This document shows positions 42,470 through 44,401 of a DNA stretch of 44,401 nt, piece after piece (position 1 is the stretch's first letter; each line of letters starts with the position of its first letter). The notes below the pieces were generated by a model, which saw only the letters and a program-made list of their open reading frames with translations, had not been told where the DNA came from and made no database searches. Source of the DNA: CAZUMW01 sp964621615 (GTDB lineage Bacteria > Desulfobacterota > WTBG01 > CAIYCZ01 > CAIRTM01); contig CAZUMW010000039.1 in the NCBI GenBank assembly GCA_964621615.1, forward strand, positions 1 to 44,401. Reading direction: 5' to 3'. Both the position numbers and the translations under genes were made by a program.

Positions 42470-42568
42470 GTTATGGAACCTGACATTAAAAAAATATTTT
42501 CTTTTAAATACAACTGATGTATGCTTTAATATATGACAGTTTAAGGTTATATTTGGCAGGTATGCATT

Positions 42569-44134
42569 ATGGAAAAATTTCAATCAGTACTGCTCAAGGT
42601 GTGGCAGGAGGCATGCAGGCATATAGAAATTGATGAGCTGACGCGCACGGTCACCCCCTTTCTTAAAAAATATCTGCCGGTGCATCAGGTTCTCATACAG
42701 CGTATCAACAGAGAAGAAGGGTACGCCGAGACGGTCGGCATCGGGGTTCCCGGTACCGGCCGGCCGCCCGTACCGGGCATCATACACTGCTCAGAAAAAA
42801 CCCTGACCGATATATACACATGGTGTGCTGAAGGAAAAGCCGTTCGTGCAGACAAACGAGGCAGGATGCCCGTTTTCCTGGAACCGCTTGCTCCCCGGGA
42901 CATTCAGCAGGATATCATTTTCGGTCCGCTTACCGGCTCAGATAACAACCGGGGTATTATGCTCCTTATTGCCGAACAGACACAGGCGTTTAACGACACA
43001 CACATTGATCTGGTTCAGAACTTTCTGGATCCCTTTTCCATTGCACTTGAAAACGACGGGCGCATCCATGAGCTCGCTGCATTACGTGAGGCTGCAGAGG
43101 CCGACAAAATGTCGCTGCTGAGAAGAATCGGCAGAAAAGAGCTGGCAGACCATATCGTCGGTGCCGGCTCCGGGCTGCAGCTTGTCATGGAACGCGTAGA
43201 GCAGGTTTCTCACCTGAACGTTCCTGTACTTATTCTGGGAGAGACAGGATCAGGCAAGGAGCTCATCGCACGTGAAATTCACCGCCGGTCCCCCAGAGCC
43301 GCAAACACCTTTATCAGGGTCAATTGCGGTGCTATCCCAGCTGAGCTCATCGATTCCCAACTGTTCGGCCACGAGCGGGGGGCTTTTACCGGCGCTGCAG
43401 AAACGCGCAAAGGATGGTTTGAGCGCGCAGATGGGGGCACGCTTTTTCTTGACGAGATAGGCGAGCTCCCCCAGGCGGCACAGGTTCGCCTGCTGCGCAT
43501 ACTGCAGGACGGGTGGCTTGAGCGTGTCGGGGGACAAAAGCCGATTCACGTCGATGTGCGGATCGTCGCTGCAACGCACCGGGATCTGCCCTCCGAGGTA
43601 ACACAAAAAAAGTTCCGCGAGGATTTGTGGTACCGGATCTCAACATTTCCCATACGGCTCCCCTCGCTGCGCGAGCGCCCGGAGGATATTCCCGATCTTG
43701 CCCGTCATTTTTGTGAGCGCGCTGCGACGCGCTTCGGGCTCTATTGCGTTGTGCCGACGCAGGAACAATTAGAGCTGTTAGCATCCTATCGCTGGCCCGG
43801 CAATGTGCGAGAGCTGGCTGCGGTAATCGATCGCGCAGCGATACTGGGAAATGGCGCACGCCTTGAAATTGCAACCGCCCTGGGAATTGCCGGGCTCCCT
43901 GCTGCTTCTGCATCCCCTGACGCCCAGCCGCCTGCAGCTATCAATTATTCTGATCGCGAATTTCTATCACTTGATGATGCGGTGAAAAATCATATCGCAC
44001 AGGCCATCACGCTGACGCGCGGGCGCATTGAGGGACACGCAGGAGCGGCCGCGCTGCTCAATGTACACCCAAGCACCCTGAGGGCAAAAATGCGCAAGCT
44101 GCATCTCGAACCCAAGCAATTTAAACAGTCATAA
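42569..44134 (+). CDS. Sigma-54-dependent activator with N-terminal GAF-like domain
   Basis: The 521-residue protein has an N-terminal GAF-like sensor region (about 15-165) and a complete AAA+ sigma-54 activation domain. Walker A is GETGSGKE (224-231), the sigma-54-contact loop is GAFTGA (271-276), and Walker B is TLFLDEIGEL (291-300). ATHRDL and YRWPGNVREL follow. A Fis-type helix-turn-helix ends the protein (about 480-515). It is FhlA/NorR-like in layout. It is divergent from the porin-cys operon and probably controls it, but no convincing -24/-12 promoter is visible there. The GAF ligand is unknown. The weak ribosome-binding site is GGCAGG. Confidence 0.92.
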   Translation: MEKFQSVLLKVWQEACRHIEIDELTRTVTPFLKKYLPVHQVLIQRINREEGYAETVGIGVPGTGRPPVPGIIHCSEKTLTDIYTWCAEGKAVRADKRGRMPVFLEPLAPRDIQQDIIFGPLTGSDNNRGIMLLIAEQTQAFNDTHIDLVQNFLDPFSIALENDGRIHELAALREAAEADKMSLLRRIGRKELADHIVGAGSGLQLVMERVEQVSHLNVPVLILGETGSGKELIAREIHRRSPRAANTFIRVNCGAIPAELIDSQLFGHERGAFTGAAETRKGWFERADGGTLFLDEIGELPQAAQVRLLRILQDGWLERVGGQKPIHVDVRIVAATHRDLPSEVTQKKFREDLWYRISTFPIRLPSLRERPEDIPDLARHFCERAATRFGLYCVVPTQEQLELLASYRWPGNVRELAAVIDRAAILGNGARLEIATALGIAGLPAASASPDAQPPAAINYSDREFLSLDDAVKNHIAQAITLTRGRIEGHAGAAALLNVHPSTLRAKMRKLHLEPKQFKQS

Positions 44135-44274
44135 CCTGCGGCAATGCCGCAGGCTTGATTAATGAGCCGCTCTAAGCGGCTGCAAAAACACATAACTCAA
44201 AACAGTTGACAAACCGGGGCATTCTGCCCGTACTGTCATCACCGCCCCGACTGCGTGGTATTGTACCATCGTTA
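44123..44274 (-). repeat. Repeat A, copy 2 (right inverted repeat of the sulfate island)
   Basis: Inverted relative to 35046-35175 and about 93% identical by eye. It includes the last codons of the activator gene (CAGTCATAACC) and two hairpins, CCTGCGGCA/TGCCGCAGG (44135-44153) and AGCCGCTCTAAGCGGCT (44165-44181). Confidence 0.85.
44135..44153 (+). terminator. Hairpin directly after the sigma-54 activator
   Basis: Perfect 9-bp arms CCTGCGGCA and TGCCGCAGG begin right after the stop codon. The T run is poor (TTGATTAAT). Left copy A lacks one arm of this stem. Confidence 0.55.
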
Positions 44275-44275
44275 C

Positions 44276-44358
44276 AAAAATCCCTCCCGGCCTCCCTTTC
44301 GAAAGGGAGGAGACTACCTTGTTCCCCTCTTTGGAAAAGAGGGGTTAGGGGCAGTAAT
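44276..44358 (+). repeat. Repeat B, copy 2
   Basis: It starts AAAAATCCCTCCCGGCCTCC and carries two perfect stems (CCTCCCTTTCGAAAGGGAGG and CCCCTCTTTGGAAAAGAGGGG). It is oriented as the copy at 34965-35046, whereas the adjoining repeat A is inverted. Confidence 0.85.
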
Positions 44359-44401
44359 TTCCGGTTAGGTTTTTGCATATGAATGCGGGCTGAAGTTTTG
44401 T

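Noticed and set aside
1..44401. CRISPR arrays, tRNA and rRNA genes
   Set aside because: No regularly spaced direct repeats, tRNA cloverleaf or rRNA segments were recognised by eye; a covariance-model scan would settle tRNAs and small RNAs.

Overview
The window looks like chromosomal DNA from a Gram-negative, probably anaerobic bacterium of medium G+C. The Gram-negative call rests on an Mla lipid-transport set and an outer-membrane porin. The anaerobe call rests on two small ferredoxins, an iron-sulfur-flavoprotein-like protein and paired DUF169 proteins. The gene mix would fit Desulfobacterota or a neighbouring phylum, but nothing here fixes the taxon. No rRNA, tRNA, CRISPR array or intact transposase was found.

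Layout. 0.2-3.0 kb (minus): mlaE-mlaF-mlaD-mlaC phospholipid transport operon. 3.4-5.1 kb: a flavodoxin-fold protein and a receiver/histidine-kinase hybrid. 5.2-7.2 kb (minus): DUF169 plus PCP-reductase-like domain, a second DUF169 protein, and a 59-residue two-cluster ferredoxin. 7.3-9.6 kb (minus): ruvC-ruvA-ruvB. 10.4-12.8 kb (plus): two tail-tube (T4 gp19-like) proteins, each with a signal peptide. The second is fused to thrombospondin type-3 calcium repeats, a PKD domain and cysteine-rich modules. 12.9-13.8 kb (minus): a zinc-ribbon/DUF2007 protein and greA. 14.1-18.1 kb: an asymmetric heterodimeric ABC exporter resembling BmrCD. 18.4-19.9 kb: an orphan MotA/MotB-like pair. 20.1-24.4 kb: a 59-residue Cys protein, a PIN-PhoH ATPase, a cNMP-domain protein and a convergent Ser/Thr kinase with a PilZ-like tail. 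24.6-29.7 kb: pgeF and nadB with overlapping 3' ends, then tsaD with a dual-specificity phosphatase and a metallophosphoesterase. 29.7-31.0 kb is a decayed stretch holding an SDR fragment, a BrnT/BrnA toxin-antitoxin pair and a PEBP fragment. 31.0-34.6 kb: a ferredoxin, a TVP38/TMEM64 protein, a TrmO-family protein with a signal-like N-terminus, and a DASS transporter. 35.2-44.1 kb: a sulfate-uptake island (porin, cysP, cysT, cysW, cysA, SLC13/RCK permease) with a divergent sigma-54 activator, bracketed by inverted copies of a repeat of about 130 bp.

The best candidate for something undescribed is the pair at 10.47-12.84 kb. Both proteins carry the conserved tail-tube signature of phage tails, R-bodies of contractile injection systems and similar machines, yet they have export signals and paired cysteines, and no sheath, baseplate or ATPase gene lies nearby. 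The second joins the tube domain to adhesion-like calcium-binding modules. This suggests a tail-tube fold reused outside the cytoplasm, perhaps as a surface or extracellular assembly. That role is an inference. Other leads are the DUF169/PCP-reductase/ferredoxin cluster, the possibly exported TrmO relative, the orphan MotAB pair with altered peptidoglycan-binding residues, and the inverted repeats around the sulfate island.
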